A DNA stretch of 64,000 nt from the NCBI GenBank assembly GCA_027577595.1, contig JANBRJ010000014.1, forward strand, positions 62,001 through 126,000, in the 5' to 3' direction. This document shows, one piece after another, positions 19,077 to 31,157 of the stretch (position 1 is its first letter; every line of letters starts with the position of its first letter). The position numbers and the translations under genes were made by a program. The notes under the pieces were generated by a model. The model was not told the DNA's origin and ran no database searches. It worked only from the letters and a program-made list of their open reading frames with translations. This stretch comes from Coemansia sp. RSA 487. Its lineage: Eukaryota; Kickxellomycota; Kickxellomycetes; Kickxellales; Kickxellaceae.

Positions 19077-22000
19077 TCACTTTTTGCTAAAATACAGGCT
19101 GCTAGCTATAGCGTTGCCTGCCCTGAGAGACCACAGGGATTTGGCCTTGCTCAACGACGGGATATTGGAGAGCCCTGGAGAACCCCCCGATGACCGTTTC
19201 TTGGCCGACGGCTTGGCGGCCGGGGGCATCGGGATAGCAGAGACTGCCGAGACAGGCTTCGGCGAGTTCTTCTTGCTCCTGGAGAAAAGGCCACCAGGCA
19301 TCGTGAACCGCCCGGTGCCAAAGCTGCGGCGCCTGAGAGGCTGCTCCACATTGAGCTCGGGACTGTTGAGCGGCGAAATGCGCGACTTGCCTTCCAGCGT
19401 CGCAGTTGAGTCCCGCGCCAGCAATGAAGGCGAAGTGCCAGCAGAGAACCCTGACACGCGTGGCTCAGCTTCAGTGGATGGACCACGAGTAGACGCCGCA
19501 CGGTCGTCTGATTGTGGCGACAATGGCTCCATGCCGGCAGGATCCAGAACCGTTTGGCTGACCGCTTCCATGGACCCGACAAGCGAGCCTACAAGCGCAT
19601 GTGCCAGCGAACGCGGCTGTTGCTTGGCGCCGCCGGCGTTGGTCTTGAGCATCGGCGTCATTGCGCGCTCAATGAGGCGTGGATCTATGGTGCATGGCAC
19701 AAGGTCGGGGGTGTGCACGGGACGCAGCGTTAGAAACTCATAGTCCTGCTCCATATCGCTGCTCCCGTTGCTGACGACCGCGGCGGCGGCAGCGGCGGCG
19801 GCGGCAACACGACGGCCCTGGTTCACTGTCACTCTCCGTGCCAGCGAAGATATGCTGCCATTGCTGCTGTTGCAGTCGTCGCTGGTTGCTCTGCCCGAGG
19901 CACCGACTGGGCGGAGCCGACCAGACGACGGCAAGCGGCGGAGCCCTGATCCGCCATTGCTGTTGTTGCGGATGATCGGAATGCGCGTGCTGCTGGACGA
20001 CCCAACGGAACCCGACGAGAAGCTAACGGATGCGCGCATGCCACGCGCAGTCCTGCAAGACGCAAACACGTCCGAATTCAGGCTGCGTACGGGAGTCAGC
20101 GACAGGGGCGACACGTCTCCCGAAGACGGAGAAGGCAAATCCCCGCGTGCCGATTCCAGACGGTGCTGCTGGCGGCTCAGAGCAGCTGACAGCGATGCTG
20201 GAGGAGAGCTGCGACGGACCGCCAAGTTCAGCGCCGGCTCGCTTTCGGACAGGCACGAGAGATGGCGCGATTCGCGCAACGAAGAGGACGGGCTGAGCAG
20301 CGATGTGCGCGGCGAAACCATACTGTATCTAAGCGACTGCGTGGGACGTGCTGCACTCGGGGGCTCAGTGAACGACAGCGGGAGGGATGCACGAGGCGGA
20401 CGCAGCCGCGAGATCGGCGTAAAGCTGTTTCCAAGCACAGCGTTTGCTTGCGAGATCAGCGCCTGGACCTCGCTGCGCCGCCTGCTGACGGATGGCCGCG
20501 GAACCAGCGTACGCCCTGCTGTAAGTGGCTGCACCGAGCGTCGCAGAATCGGTGCTGTGTGGTAGCTGGCGTTCTCCTCGCTGCGCTGCGACCGCTGCAG
20601 GTCGAGCGACGGCGGCGTCGACAGTCGCTGGCGCGCTCCCCCGTTCCATGGCCGCCGGAGCCCGCTGCTGCCTTCAGTAGCGCTCAGTGGGATGCGTGTT
20701 GCTGTGGTGACAATGCCAGCGTCGCTGCGGCGGCCTGGCAGACGTAGCCCCGGAGGGGGCATTGGCAGCTGGCTGCTGCTGCCACCAGCCGCCTTCGGCT
20801 GCTGGTTGCCACCAAGCGACAGAAGCGGTGCTGAAATACGCGTGGCGCTGGTTCTGGCGCTGCACAGCGGCGGACGCCGCACAGCAGAAGCTCCCTTTCC
20901 ATCGTTTGGATTGTTGCTTCTGCTTTCCATGTCATCACTAGAAAGAGGTCTAGTTGGTGGCTCAGCAGCAATAGCAGCATCAGAAGCAGCCTCATCCTCC
21001 TCGCTGTCGCCCAGAAACTTGCGGAACTTCGAATACACGTGCGGCAAATGCGCCGCAACCATGGCTTCGATGTCCAGGGCACGCACGCGCTTGTCAGCAG
21101 GGAGCGGTGGAGCTGGTGGAGCCGTGCTGGCCACAACCGATACGCCAAGCAGATCCTTCAGGCAGCTGCCCTTTGTTTGCGCTCCACAATGGCACGATGG
21201 CTGCCGCATCCCCGTAGATACTTTGCATCGCTCTGTTGTTCTGGAGCCTGCAAGGAGCGCCCTACGCATGGTGCGGCTCACCTGCAAGCCCTTGAGCACG
21301 TCAAAGTCACTTGCGATGCGGCATGGCGGGTCGCTGCTGACTTCGCTAAGCACGACCCGTTGCTGCCGGCATCTGTTGCACTTTCTGGAAAGCGGCGACG
21401 CAAACAGACCGTGTACATCGACCTGGAGCAGACGTGCCGGATGCCTCTGCTCATCGCCGCCGTCTTGCCGACTGGCAGAAGGTGAGCTGGGCCGGGTGCT
21501 TTGGGCAAAGTGCGGCGATACTGGTGGGGTCTGGTTGGCCAGCTGCTCCTCTTCAAGCGTCTCACAGCCAACCGGCCCTTCTTCGGTCCACGCGTGCGGC
21601 AACCCCACAGCCATTGACGCACGCGCCCTACGTGCCTTGGGATACGTAGAAGCGGATGCACAGCACCACGTGGCTCTCTGGCGAACCGACAACGAGGCGG
21701 TCTCGATGTCCGCACGACTAATGTTCTCGAAGAACGGAGACTCCGACGGTGGCATCTCCGCATCGAGCAGCGTGGCCATGATGGGAGTGCTGTCTGCTGC
21801 CTTTGCGCTCCCTGCAGCGGACTCGATGATTTGCAGTTGGTCGCGGTGCTGTTTGCTAAGGGATACCTCGTCGGTGTTTCGGCGCGACGATGCTGGTGTC
21901 TCAGGCGCCACTATGATCCCAGTGACGTCGATTACGGGTACGTCCTTGGCCAGTAATCCGGTCAGTCCAGTGCCAGTGGCTCTGGCTGTGTGCATCCGCC

Positions 22001-22456
22001 GTTCCGTGTCTACTGCTCTGGCTTCTTGGTTGGCGTCTACTGCTGCTGCTGCGCTGGAGCGCTGTTTCTGACCAACAGTAGCAGAACGAATCCCCTCCTC
22101 GCTGGCTCCGCTGGACAAGTGCGGTGGCTCGCTGGCGTGTGTGCAGGTATCTAAAGACAGCAGGGGGATTATTTGTGGGGGAAGGGTCTCGATGGTCGAT
22201 GTAGCGGAGTCGGTTGAGTCTACCGAAGACGAGAGAGAAAGGCTGGGCGAGCTGGGCGGAGGCGAAAACAGCAGCCCATTCAATTCGTCCTCTTGCCGGG
22301 GTGGGATGGGTAGCGAGTCGGCTAGAGCCGTAAGCGACGCAACGCTCGAGTTGTTGGGGCACGACACTGGTGGCTCCGGCAGTCTGCTAAGCAGCGCATG
22401 CAGCATGTTTCCTTCGGCCAAAGACCCAAAAATACCGCTCCCACTTTCTCCCATCT

Positions 22457-22500
<44 letters not shown>

Positions 22501-23027
22501 CTGGCGTGCAAAAGAGGCAAACCAGCGGCCGTGCTTGCATGAGCTGAAGCAGCCACCGTTCCATTGTTGCGTGGAAACTGTCCCTCTTCGTGTGTGTCGC
22601 TTGATGCAGATGTGGAGAACGGGAGGAGGAAATCAGACAGCCTGTCGCCCATGTCGGCCGGCATCGACATGCGGATGCTTTGCGACGCCAGGAATGCCGG
22701 CATTGCGCTGCCATGTTTGGCCAAAACCTTTGTTAAAGGAGGAGGAGCCGGCAGCAAGCCCGACGCACTATACGAGTACCCTTGTTCCTGATAAATCGAC
22801 GATGGCGGGCTGTATGGAAATTCATCGCTTCCGATCAACGCAAGCCCCGCTCCGTCAACAACCGAATGCGTGTCAGGCCCTCCCATGTATCGTCGCCGGA
22901 GAATCGTCGATGAATGGAACGTCCGTGGCAGTGTGGCCGATTGGGTGGTGCATATCCGCCATAAATCGTCGCTGTTTGTTGTGCTCCAGCCTTCGATGTC
23001 TGTGCTTGCGCTGCTGTTTGATAGCAT
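19077..23027 (-). CDS. Ser/Pro-rich disordered protein B (1316 aa), paralogue of protein A
   Basis: A single uninterrupted 1316-residue frame, low in complexity, with a poly-Gln tract (about 177-190), poly-Ala near 1075 and many RRxS-type sites. It shares ordered short blocks with the 931-aa protein: LLDAEMPPSESPFF...DIETA (about 421-442), QTPPVSPHF, LLQVDVHGLFASPL (533-546) and VRALDIEAMVAAHLPHVY (648-665). Four SxIP-like motifs lie in basic Ser/Pro context: TRIP at 777-780, TRIP at 1014-1017, SAIPMPPAAKPSAKKR from 1263 and SNIP at 1287-1290. Each TRIP is followed within about ten residues by SGLRR. This suggests binding to an EB1/Mal3-type microtubule plus-end protein, an inference only. 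The gene lacks the intron found between blocks 1 and 2 of the paralogue. No catalytic domain. Confidence 0.75.
22459..22499 (-). repeat. (CTG)n microsatellite encoding poly-Gln on the minus strand
   Basis: About 13 pure CTG units on the plus strand, read as CAG on the coding strand of the 1316-aa protein. Its purity suggests recent slippage and strain-level length variation. Confidence 0.9.
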
Positions 23028-24785
23028 TGCTTCATATGAACCCTATATCTCTCTTCCGATGACGCTATGGCTCTGGCAGCAATAAAATGCGAATCTGCAA
23101 AAATAGAAACAAAGGCTTTCCACGTGTATCTTCTAAGACAGATTGATATGGCAGATGTCGGCTAAATAAACTCGTGCGCAAAATGTAAACAAGCAAAATG
23201 GTATTGTTATCAAGAGAGTTGGTAATATGTACATATAAAAGGATAAGGAATAGGTCGAAAAGTAGGAAATAAGACGACAGGATGGAAATACAAATGAAAA
23301 AAAGCCTGATAGACAGTAAAGAAGAAGACCAACGCAATAGTAACAAGTAAAGAAATATTCGACGAGAAAAAAAAAAAGAAGGGAGAAAAGTTTGGAAAGT
23401 ACAATAGATGAGGCAGAATAAAAAAAGCCATTGACTTGAAATACAAGCCCTCCGCCAAAACAGTTTCATTTATTCTGAGTGGGAAGATCCCTCTTCCCGC
23501 TCAGCCCTAAATAAAAAGCGTCTCTCCCCAATTCACTCTCTCCGTGTTAAACGTTGGAGATAAAAAACGGTGGATCTTGTTCACAATTGTCAAAGTACTC
23601 TGTTGCCGCTTGTGGAATATTAAAGCTTTTTGGAAGACATCTGGTCTCTGTGAAGCGTGGAATCTAGCGGTGTTTGGATTTTCATTGCAGTGCGGGAGAC
23701 AAAATGACGGATTCGGGACCCTTATTTTTCTTCTCTTCTGCAAGCACTTTTGGTGAATCTGTCGGTATATTAGTGCATAATTCGAACCATTACGTTTGAT
23801 GTTTTGCTTTTTTCGTTGTTTACATTGTTCCACTGCTGCCGATTGGCTGGAATGGCGGTTCTATGCGGGCTGGCCATGGATGCCTCCCTCTTTCTCCTTT
23901 GGCTAAATTATGTGTCTGCACAAATCCTTCTTCCGACTCGCAGCAAAAATATTGGCGCACATGTGAATTGACCTGGCTTCACGATTGTGCCCATATCCGT
24001 TTTCCCGCCTTTTCCATTTTGTTTTTAGCTGCAATTCCAACGCCGAAAATTTTCAACGAAAAAATAATGGTTTAGACAGAGGTCGGCTTCTAAGCCACGA
24101 GCACCACCAATTCTTTATTGGGAATTTCTGTTTCTTTCTTGCATGTGATGGGGGAGGGGGAATGGTGAGATGAATGGAGAAAAAGAGCTCTGGAGGGATT
24201 CATACTCGTTCATCTATCGATACCTCCTCTCCTTCTCACAACATCAATGCCATTGCCAAACAAGGGAAAATACAATATGCGGGATGTGAAAATCTCGGCC
24301 ACTCCTTCTCTTCCGATGTGTTCAAAAGCTATTTTCACCTCTTCTCATTTCCGTCGATCTGGTACTCTTTATTCACTGTGTAAACTTTCTTTTTTTTACA
24401 TCTTCTTTGCACGCTTGTCAGGATAAATCACCTGTTGCTTTTGGGCAACGAAACGCCGAGAATGAAGTGTGAAACAGTAATATGGTCAATCCATCTATTT
24501 TAGATGCAATGTTTGCATCCTTGCCGATTGCGAACAGACAAATAGCATTTGTTCCTGATTGGCTGGAGTTTTTCTTCGTCTCTATCGAATGTTCCAACAA
24601 GCACCAAACAATAACAATTGTATGCTACACTGCAAAAAGTATTTTATGTGGTAATATAATTATGCTGCTCCTATGATTTCTTAACATGCTACATAATTAT
24701 TTATGTGGTCTTAATCACGTGCAACCACTTTACCTCATTCACAGCGCAATCTGTTTCGTAAGCCGATGATGCTTCCTTGATGGTT

Positions 24786-26261
24786 TTAGGTTTTATTTTT
24801 ATTTTTGGTTTTTTGATCTATTAGGAAATACTGAAATAGAAATCCATATAAAATATTATTGCTCGCGTTGCACTGAGACAGCACCGGTTTTCTAGCCAGC
24901 AAAAATGAAAAAGAGATACCGCTCGAGTGTAGGCTCTTTACCTTTATCGTCATGTTTGATAGTTTGCTAATCAGCATTTGCCGCAGTCGGCTGGGCATCG
25001 GTAGTAGCGGTCTGGTTCCAGCCGCTGCGTCGGAAACGTTCAGTCCTTTCGTTACCATCACAACGCCCTCTGAGGATGTGGTTGAAGTTCAGAGTTGCGA
25101 CAATGCCTCGATTTAAAAAGCAGCCCTTTTGAACAGCTGGCAGCTTGTTGGCAATGAAACATTGTTTTACATATTCGACACACTGTTCACCATCGCATAG
25201 CCGCAGACCATGACAGTTAACTTATTTTTCTTTTGAACGCTGTAGGGTCACAGGTTAATGGCATCGTAGGCATTCTTCAGGATACTGTGGAAAAGCGGAC
25301 ACAATTTTAAAGTTCTAAACGCATCGATGAGCATAGCTTTATAATTACAATGCTAGCACACTTGCCGGAAGCCTTTAATGCAAGCTGGTGGTTGATACTT
25401 GCAATTTGATGCCAACCAATTGTCAATTATAGCCAGTGGTTTTTCGCCATCCAGTGCGTTGTAATATGTCCACAATTCGCAAGTGAGCCATACATCAGCC
25501 CTTTGTTTGTTAAAGTAGGACGATAGACAAAGCCTCCGGTGTGTTGTGTCAAATAAGCAGGAAAAGTCGTCGGCTATGGAATCCCTTGTGCGCTGAGGCT
25601 TGTGTTCTTTAAGAATGACATCGCTGGGCTGTTGTTTAACCCAAGTGTTTTGCCAGAATGCCCTCTGTATCCTGAGCAATGTCATCTCCACTATTAGCCT
25701 GCCGAACCTCCATTTTCATCGTTTTAAGAGTTTTGCATTTCATCTTGAATGTGCTTCCTTTGCCCTTTCACTACTTGTGTAGTGCCATCCCAAAGGGTGG
25801 CCTTGAGCATCCACCAGCCAATTATACGTTGAATGCCCAAGATCGCGTACACTAGGATCAATAAGAACAGCAATTCTGACTTCTTGGGTTGGGTCAGAAA
25901 TCTGCAACTTATATTCCCTGATGTAATTGCTGTTACTTGGATATTTTTCACAACTCCTTCTCCATGCTTTTGAATTAATCAATAAATTCACTGCATTTGC
26001 AAGCTTGCATTTAAAATTTTCTGATGTTTGCTTTGTTGGACTGGAGCATCTTTGTTGCTTCATACGAGACGAACTGTTCTGGGGTGGGCAAACAAATGAG
26101 ATGATAACCTGCAAGGTTGTGGTACTCCTTGAGGTATCCGTCTTCATTGCAATTAAGAAGCTGACCGATGCCTTTATTCTGGTTGTTATAGCTTTTTCAG
26201 ATATATTATAAAATATAAATTTAATAATAAAGCAAATAGCTATCATAAATAACAGCAACAT
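24786..26261 (-). pseudogene. Decayed coding-like stretch, family unknown
   Basis: Several neighbouring minus-strand frames have protein-like composition although the surrounding DNA is AT-rich noise: 25740-26261 (contains IAVLIDPSVRDLGHSTYNW), 25353-25691 (contains CLFDTTHRRLCLSSYF and WLTCELWTYYNALDGE) and 24786-25061. They lie in order on one strand but in different frames. This may be a broken old gene or element, or a multi-exon gene whose splicing I cannot resolve. I recognise no domain. Confidence 0.3.
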
Positions 26262-27014
26262 CGTTAAGAACTAGAGAAAAGGGGGGACTGCTTGTCTTGT
26301 TGACATGTGTAAATATTTGTTTGCAAGTAGTCGGATCTCTCTTCTGCACTTTTATAGAAAGAAAAATAGATGTCAATCACTGAAAAGCTTCATAAAACAT
26401 GCAAACATTTTCTTTGTGATGTTGACTCGGGTCAACAGCTATTTGAATCGTTTTTCTATTATTTTATATACATGAGAAACATAGAATACATATAATACCT
26501 GCTGTATACTTCCATTGGCTTTTTGTTCATAGCCGTAATGATTTTATTTATGAAAATAAAGCGTTTGTTGGTATTTGATCCTAAAAGCTATACTTGTTTT
26601 AATCCTTTCTAATCATTTTAAAAAAAAAGCCATTGCCAATCTGACAAGAAACAATATATTTTATTACTTCTGTCTTTTTGTATTATAAACATTATTTTTC
26701 GTATTTAAAAGCATTACCTAGAGATGGATAGCTATTTTTGTAAACATGAAAACATTCGTATTATGCTGTTTCTCTGTATATTTTGCTTGCACTATGGGCG
26801 ACTTTTATTTTACTTTGTATTGTTTGCCGAAACAATACAAACTATTTAAACAAGCCGGTGTTGTCGAATTCATGCCTGTACCTTTTCTTTTCCCAGCCGG
26901 TGCTTGATTGCTAGTGCATATTCATCGTTCCCTCATTCTAAAAAACCCCCACTGAAAACATAAATCGCTAGGCGCAGACATGAAAAGTATAGTTGGTGAG
27001 AAATGAGTACACAT

Positions 27015-27041
27015 TGAAAAAAAGAAAAAAAGAAAAAAAGA
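27015..27041. repeat. Short tandem repeat, unit AAAAAAAG
   Basis: Three near-perfect copies of an 8-base A-rich unit. Probably simple slippage. Confidence 0.7.
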
Positions 27042-27533
27042 ATACATGTTCTAGATGACAATGGCAGTTGATGAAGTATCCAAACATTCGTGTTATAGCT
27101 TTAAGCTGCTCTTTATTTTGGAGGTGCTATAATGTCTGATGAGTATATGCATTGATAAATTGATGCATGTTCTTTCAGCAGCTCAGCCAACAACGTGTTT
27201 ACTAAAAATATGACTTTCCAAAATAATGGCATTATTTTCAAATGCTGTTTATTCGGTTCTGTTTTTATTTATTTTCGTGCACAAAATCGCCGCTTCTTCC
27301 CGCTTGACTCAAACTATGCACGTTTCTTTTACCAATGTACACTCACAATGGCTTTCCTTTTCTGCTTAAACTTTTTGTAGTGTATTTCTACTCGTTTACT
27401 CGGTGATATTGACTCGGTCTTTTAGCAAGTTTCTTTACAAACACATGCAACTTGGTGCTTTATTTATCAGCAATACGAGCGTGTAACTCACATCTTTTTG
27501 CATTGAAATAAAAAAACGTTGCTGTTGTTTCTG

Positions 27534-27566
27534 CATCGATTGTTCGATTGCTCGATTGTTCAATTG
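27534..27566. repeat. Short tandem repeat, unit CGATTGTT/CGATTGCT
   Basis: Four imperfect copies of an 8-base unit in the gene-poor island. No function suggested by the sequence. Confidence 0.6.
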
Positions 27567-28122
27567 TATAGATTGGGAATTTATTATTGCCACTTTTCAT
27601 TGTGTGATATTCCAATCGTTACTTGTGCTGCTTTTTGGTTGCCTTGCTAGATTGTAGTTTTTTTTTCGGTTGGAGTATATCTGGATTAAAGGTACATATA
27701 CTCATGCTCAGCGCATTTGCAGGGAACAGACTAAATGCGGATATGACTGTACCAATTTGGGTCATCGAATATCCAACAATTAGATGCCTCAAAACAATTG
27801 GATGCGGCTTTTTACTAGCTCCACAAGTGTTTTTGCCAACAGATTTTGAAACCAGACTCCAAATGTATCGTATCACGTGAGACGTAATTTGATTACTGCG
27901 ATCGTGATCGGTTTTTCTAATCTCCATCTCGATCTTTTTCATCTTCAGCATTCGATACTATCAAAACGTCAATTTTAAACGCATTTCTTCTTTTTCATAC
28001 CTCTAAATGACGTGCAATTAGAACACTTGGCAGCACTTTTTTTTATTTCGTCTACCTAATTTCTTAACTAGTCGAACGCAACGCGTCAATTCACGAAATA
28101 GATTGAATTTCAGCACAACAGA

Positions 28123-28542
28123 ATGAGCAACACAGGGGCATCAGCAACACCAAGCCAAGATCTGCCACCCAAGGGTGGATTCAAGACGATTAACTACGAA
28201 CGTCGGCTTCCTAAGAAGGGTCCGACGGGCGTAGTAATGCTAGGAACATGCGCGGGAATTATGGCGTACGGGTGGTACAAATTGTACTTGGGATTAGATG
28301 AGCGTCGTGAATTGGAGAGGGAGAAGATATGGTCACGGATCCATCTGACACCCATGCTGATAGCAGAGGCTGATCGGGACGAGTACCGCCGCAAATGCGC
28401 AGCGCTTGAGAGGGAAAAGCAGATCATGAAGGACGTACCGGGATGGGAGGTCGGGAAAAGCGTGTACCATGGCAATAGGTATGCGCCTGATACCATCGCC
28501 AATGTTCCTATTCATCAGCAGCCGGGTTTCAAGGGCAACTAG
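28123..28542 (+). CDS. NDUFA13: Mitochondrial complex I subunit GRIM-19/NDUFA13
   Basis: A 139-residue accessory subunit of NADH:ubiquinone oxidoreductase, in the inner mitochondrial membrane. Family landmarks in order: QDLPPKGGFKTINYERRLPKKGP, a single membrane helix (GVVMLGTCAGIMAYGWYKLYLG), the charged DERRELEREKIWSRI, LTPMLIAEADRDEYRR and the signature IMKDVPGWEVGKSVYH. Length agrees with animal and fungal homologues. It confirms that the organism has respiratory complex I, unlike budding yeast. Single exon; the start is the only ATG before the conserved N-terminus. Confidence 0.95.
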   Translation: MSNTGASATPSQDLPPKGGFKTINYERRLPKKGPTGVVMLGTCAGIMAYGWYKLYLGLDERRELEREKIWSRIHLTPMLIAEADRDEYRRKCAALEREKQIMKDVPGWEVGKSVYHGNRYAPDTIANVPIHQQPGFKGN

Positions 28543-29960
28543 ATCTTTCATACTTACATCAGCTACCTTTTCTTTGTCACTCTCTTTTGGTATATTATAT
28601 AGTTGCAGCAAATTTAGAGAGCGTTTAGAGAGATGTTGTGCTATACGTAATTATCTACCAAGCAATTTCAACCTGTATTCACCCATCCAAAAAATAGTAG
28701 CAGTAGCTAGATCTTTAACATTCCGGCTCCCTCTGTTAATATTAGTTGTTGCGTCAATAGGCAATGCTTTCTTCCAGCATTTTTTGATTTCTCACATGCT
28801 TGTCACAAGAATTAAGAAAGTAGGAAACTCAGATTTCCCATTTATGATCAAATTTATTCAAAACTATGAAAATCAATATCTCTGCCTACACACGAGCTAT
28901 TCAAACAGAGCTAGATGTGTGGAAAAGTCAGAGACGAGCACTGCATGAATACAGGGTTATTTAAATCTGGCAAAGGCGAGAGAGGAATTGGGAATGCTTT
29001 CACAAAAGCCCACCCAAAGGGACGATATGTCCAATACACAACTATTGGAGAAATGATGTGATTGACAAAATAGAGTAGGTTTTGTGTGTTTGTTGCTGCT
29101 TGCCAGTCTTGATTTTTGGCAAAATAACACACGACAGCTATCATGAAAGCCAAACGAATATGCATATACTCCAAAGAAGCAAACAATATGCATATGCAAG
29201 CAGGTTGTGCAGATATAAGCATCCATGTGATAGAGATTTTCTAGGTAATAAAGCTTGCTTTCTAACATCTCTAGGGAGATGTATATTTTCTTTACAGCAC
29301 ATATCAACTTGTTTGGTTAGCATAAGCTGTAAGGCGTGCATCAGCACATGGAAACTGCTCAGACAGTTTATGTTGAGAGATGCTGTATGGGCGGAAATTC
29401 ACAACAAAGCACAACAATTGTTCTTTTGTGCGCTATTTTGTATTTGCCAAACCAGGATCCAATCTTATGCGGTCTAGCCCAAATGGTTTGCTCAGCACAA
29501 GCTGCAAGGAACCTGTTTTCCCACTCCCCATCAAAAAAAGAAAGGCACCATCTACTAACATACTTACAAATCGGCGGAACTTTGGAATGTGGAATGGGAG
29601 ATCTTTCCATTTATTTGTAATGCGGGATTTGCAGAAATCAGGCTGCATGGGCTGCAACATTTCAAGATGGAATTTTCTTCACTACACAAATGTATGTACA
29701 TCAGAGGGGTATACCATCTACTTTACGCTTGCTGTCAGTTTGACTATAGCGCTTCCATTCACATATATACCTTGAAGCCTGGCTGTGAAACATCAAAATT
29801 CTTCCTTTTCGTCTATTTTTTTCCACAGCTCCATCGTGTTTTCTTGCGCCGCGACTCCTTTCCCAAATTACTCACTAGCATTTACCTTTTTTTCCAGCAT
29901 TGCCGCTTTTCTCTTGTACACCCTATCAATATCTTCTTAACTTGGCATCATCAAAGCAAT
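28543..29960. other. Intergenic region upstream of the GDSL esterase
   Basis: About 1.4 kb without a supported gene. Many short overlapping frames on both strands have no family resemblance. The last 120 bases, with pyrimidine-rich stretches, look like the leader of the next gene. Confidence 0.45.
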
Positions 29961-31157
29961 ATGCAGCTAAAATTTAGTGCTCTTCTCGTTTGCACGAGTG
30001 CGTTCTTTCTTGCCTCGGCGACAGAGCCCACCTCGGCGACAGAGTCCACCTCTGAACTGACCACTAGCAACCTTATCGTTTTCGGTGACTCGCTTGCTGA
30101 CAATGGCAATACGGGCAAGCTTATCAACAGCACTGTATACTGGGATGGCCGCTTCTCGAACAGCTATGTCTGGAACGAGTATACGGCCAAGCTCCTCGGC
30201 ATGACTCTGGCTAATAACGCTTATGGCGATGCAACCTCCAACAACGACGTCACTCCAGCAGTGCTGGGAGGCGTTACCATTCCCAGCTTCCATGACCAGG
30301 TTAAAAACTGGCTTTCCGCAAACCCAGCTCCCAGCCCGTTCAATCTCGACAACGATATCATCCAGATTGAGATTGGCAGCAACGACCTTCTGAACAATGC
30401 GGAAGGGCTCATGAACGGAACAGTGGATATCACAACCCTGGCCTCTAGGGTCGCAAAGTCGATTTCAGCCGACATCCAGTCCCTCATTGATGCCGGATAC
30501 AAGAACGTCAACCTGTGGAACATCCCTGCTATTGAAAACACCCCGTTGGCTGCTTCAATGAACGCCTCTGCTCTTATAGCGCCAGCCATTGAAGCCATGA
30601 ACAGCGCAATCGCAAAGCTTGTCCAGTCTGTTTTCGATGGCAGCAAAGAAAAAGTCCAGAGTGCCAACATTTTCGACATTCACTCGCTAATGACCACTTG
30701 CATGCAGTCCCAAGTTCTCACTGCTTTCGGTATTACCGATAGCAAGGATGCCTGCTACACCACCAGCTCTAGCGGTAAGCCTAACATTTGCTCCGACCCC
30801 GACGAGCACTACTTCTACGACGACGTCCACCCTGCTAGCCGCATGCACTACATCTGGGGTGTTTCAGCCGCCATTCTTGCGCGCAATCCGTCGACAAAGA
30901 TGGATACTAACGAGGTTCTCAGCATTATCAAATCTTTCGATATCGGCTCCAGCAACAATAAAGATAATATCATTGCTAATGGTATATCTTCTTCTGAATC
31001 CGAGGCCATTCCTTCTGCTTCTTCTGGCACCGGAGCAGCTTCTGGCGATGACACCAAATCGTCCGAGTCTGACCACACTTCCAGCACATCAAGCGCCACT
31101 GGTCTTAGCTGCAGCATTTTGATGTCGCTGGCACTGACAGTTTTATATTTTATTTGA
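29961..31157 (+). CDS. Secreted, probably GPI-anchored GDSL/SGNH esterase
   Basis: A 398-residue protein with a signal peptide of about 20 residues (MQLKFSALLVCTSAFFLASA), then an SGNH hydrolase. Block I is VFGDSLADNG with nucleophile Ser44, the oxyanion Gly lies in NNAYGDAT, block III is IGSNDLL, and the catalytic Asp/His are in DDVHPASRMHY (Asp287, His290). A Ser/Thr-rich stalk follows and the C-terminus is hydrophobic (SILMSLALTVLYFI), typical of a GPI signal. Likely a cell-surface carbohydrate or lipid esterase; the substrate is not readable. The frame is open upstream to 29589, but the ATG at 29961 is the one directly before the signal peptide. Confidence 0.93.
   Translation: MQLKFSALLVCTSAFFLASATEPTSATESTSELTTSNLIVFGDSLADNGNTGKLINSTVYWDGRFSNSYVWNEYTAKLLGMTLANNAYGDATSNNDVTPAVLGGVTIPSFHDQVKNWLSANPAPSPFNLDNDIIQIEIGSNDLLNNAEGLMNGTVDITTLASRVAKSISADIQSLIDAGYKNVNLWNIPAIENTPLAASMNASALIAPAIEAMNSAIAKLVQSVFDGSKEKVQSANIFDIHSLMTTCMQSQVLTAFGITDSKDACYTTSSSGKPNICSDPDEHYFYDDVHPASRMHYIWGVSAAILARNPSTKMDTNEVLSIIKSFDIGSSNNKDNIIANGISSSESEAIPSASSGTGAASGDDTKSSESDHTSSTSSATGLSCSILMSLALTVLYFI

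Larger units (their letters stand above)
23028..28122. other. Gene-poor AT-rich island
   Basis: About 5 kb without an intact gene that I can support. The left end (23100-23460) is purine-rich on the plus strand, that is, pyrimidine-rich on the strand of the 1316-aa gene, as expected for its leader/promoter. The middle contains the decayed coding-like stretch at about 24786-26261 and a minus-strand frame at 27619-27951 with mixed composition that I do not recognise. The right end holds the promoter of the GRIM-19 gene. Small direct repeats are listed separately. Confidence 0.5.

Noticed and set aside
20692-22071. Plus-strand open frame of 459 codons
   Set aside because: It lies antisense to the 1316-aa protein, which shares ordered motifs with a paralogue and has coherent repeats. 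The plus frame is a GC-rich shadow.
23065-23469. Minus-strand hydrophobic frame of 134 codons
   Set aside because: Same compositional cause as the one at 43120; lies in the likely leader of the 1316-aa gene.
23770-23800. GGTTCGAA-like box B on the minus strand
   Set aside because: No cloverleaf can be formed around it; flanks lack acceptor-stem pairing and box A.
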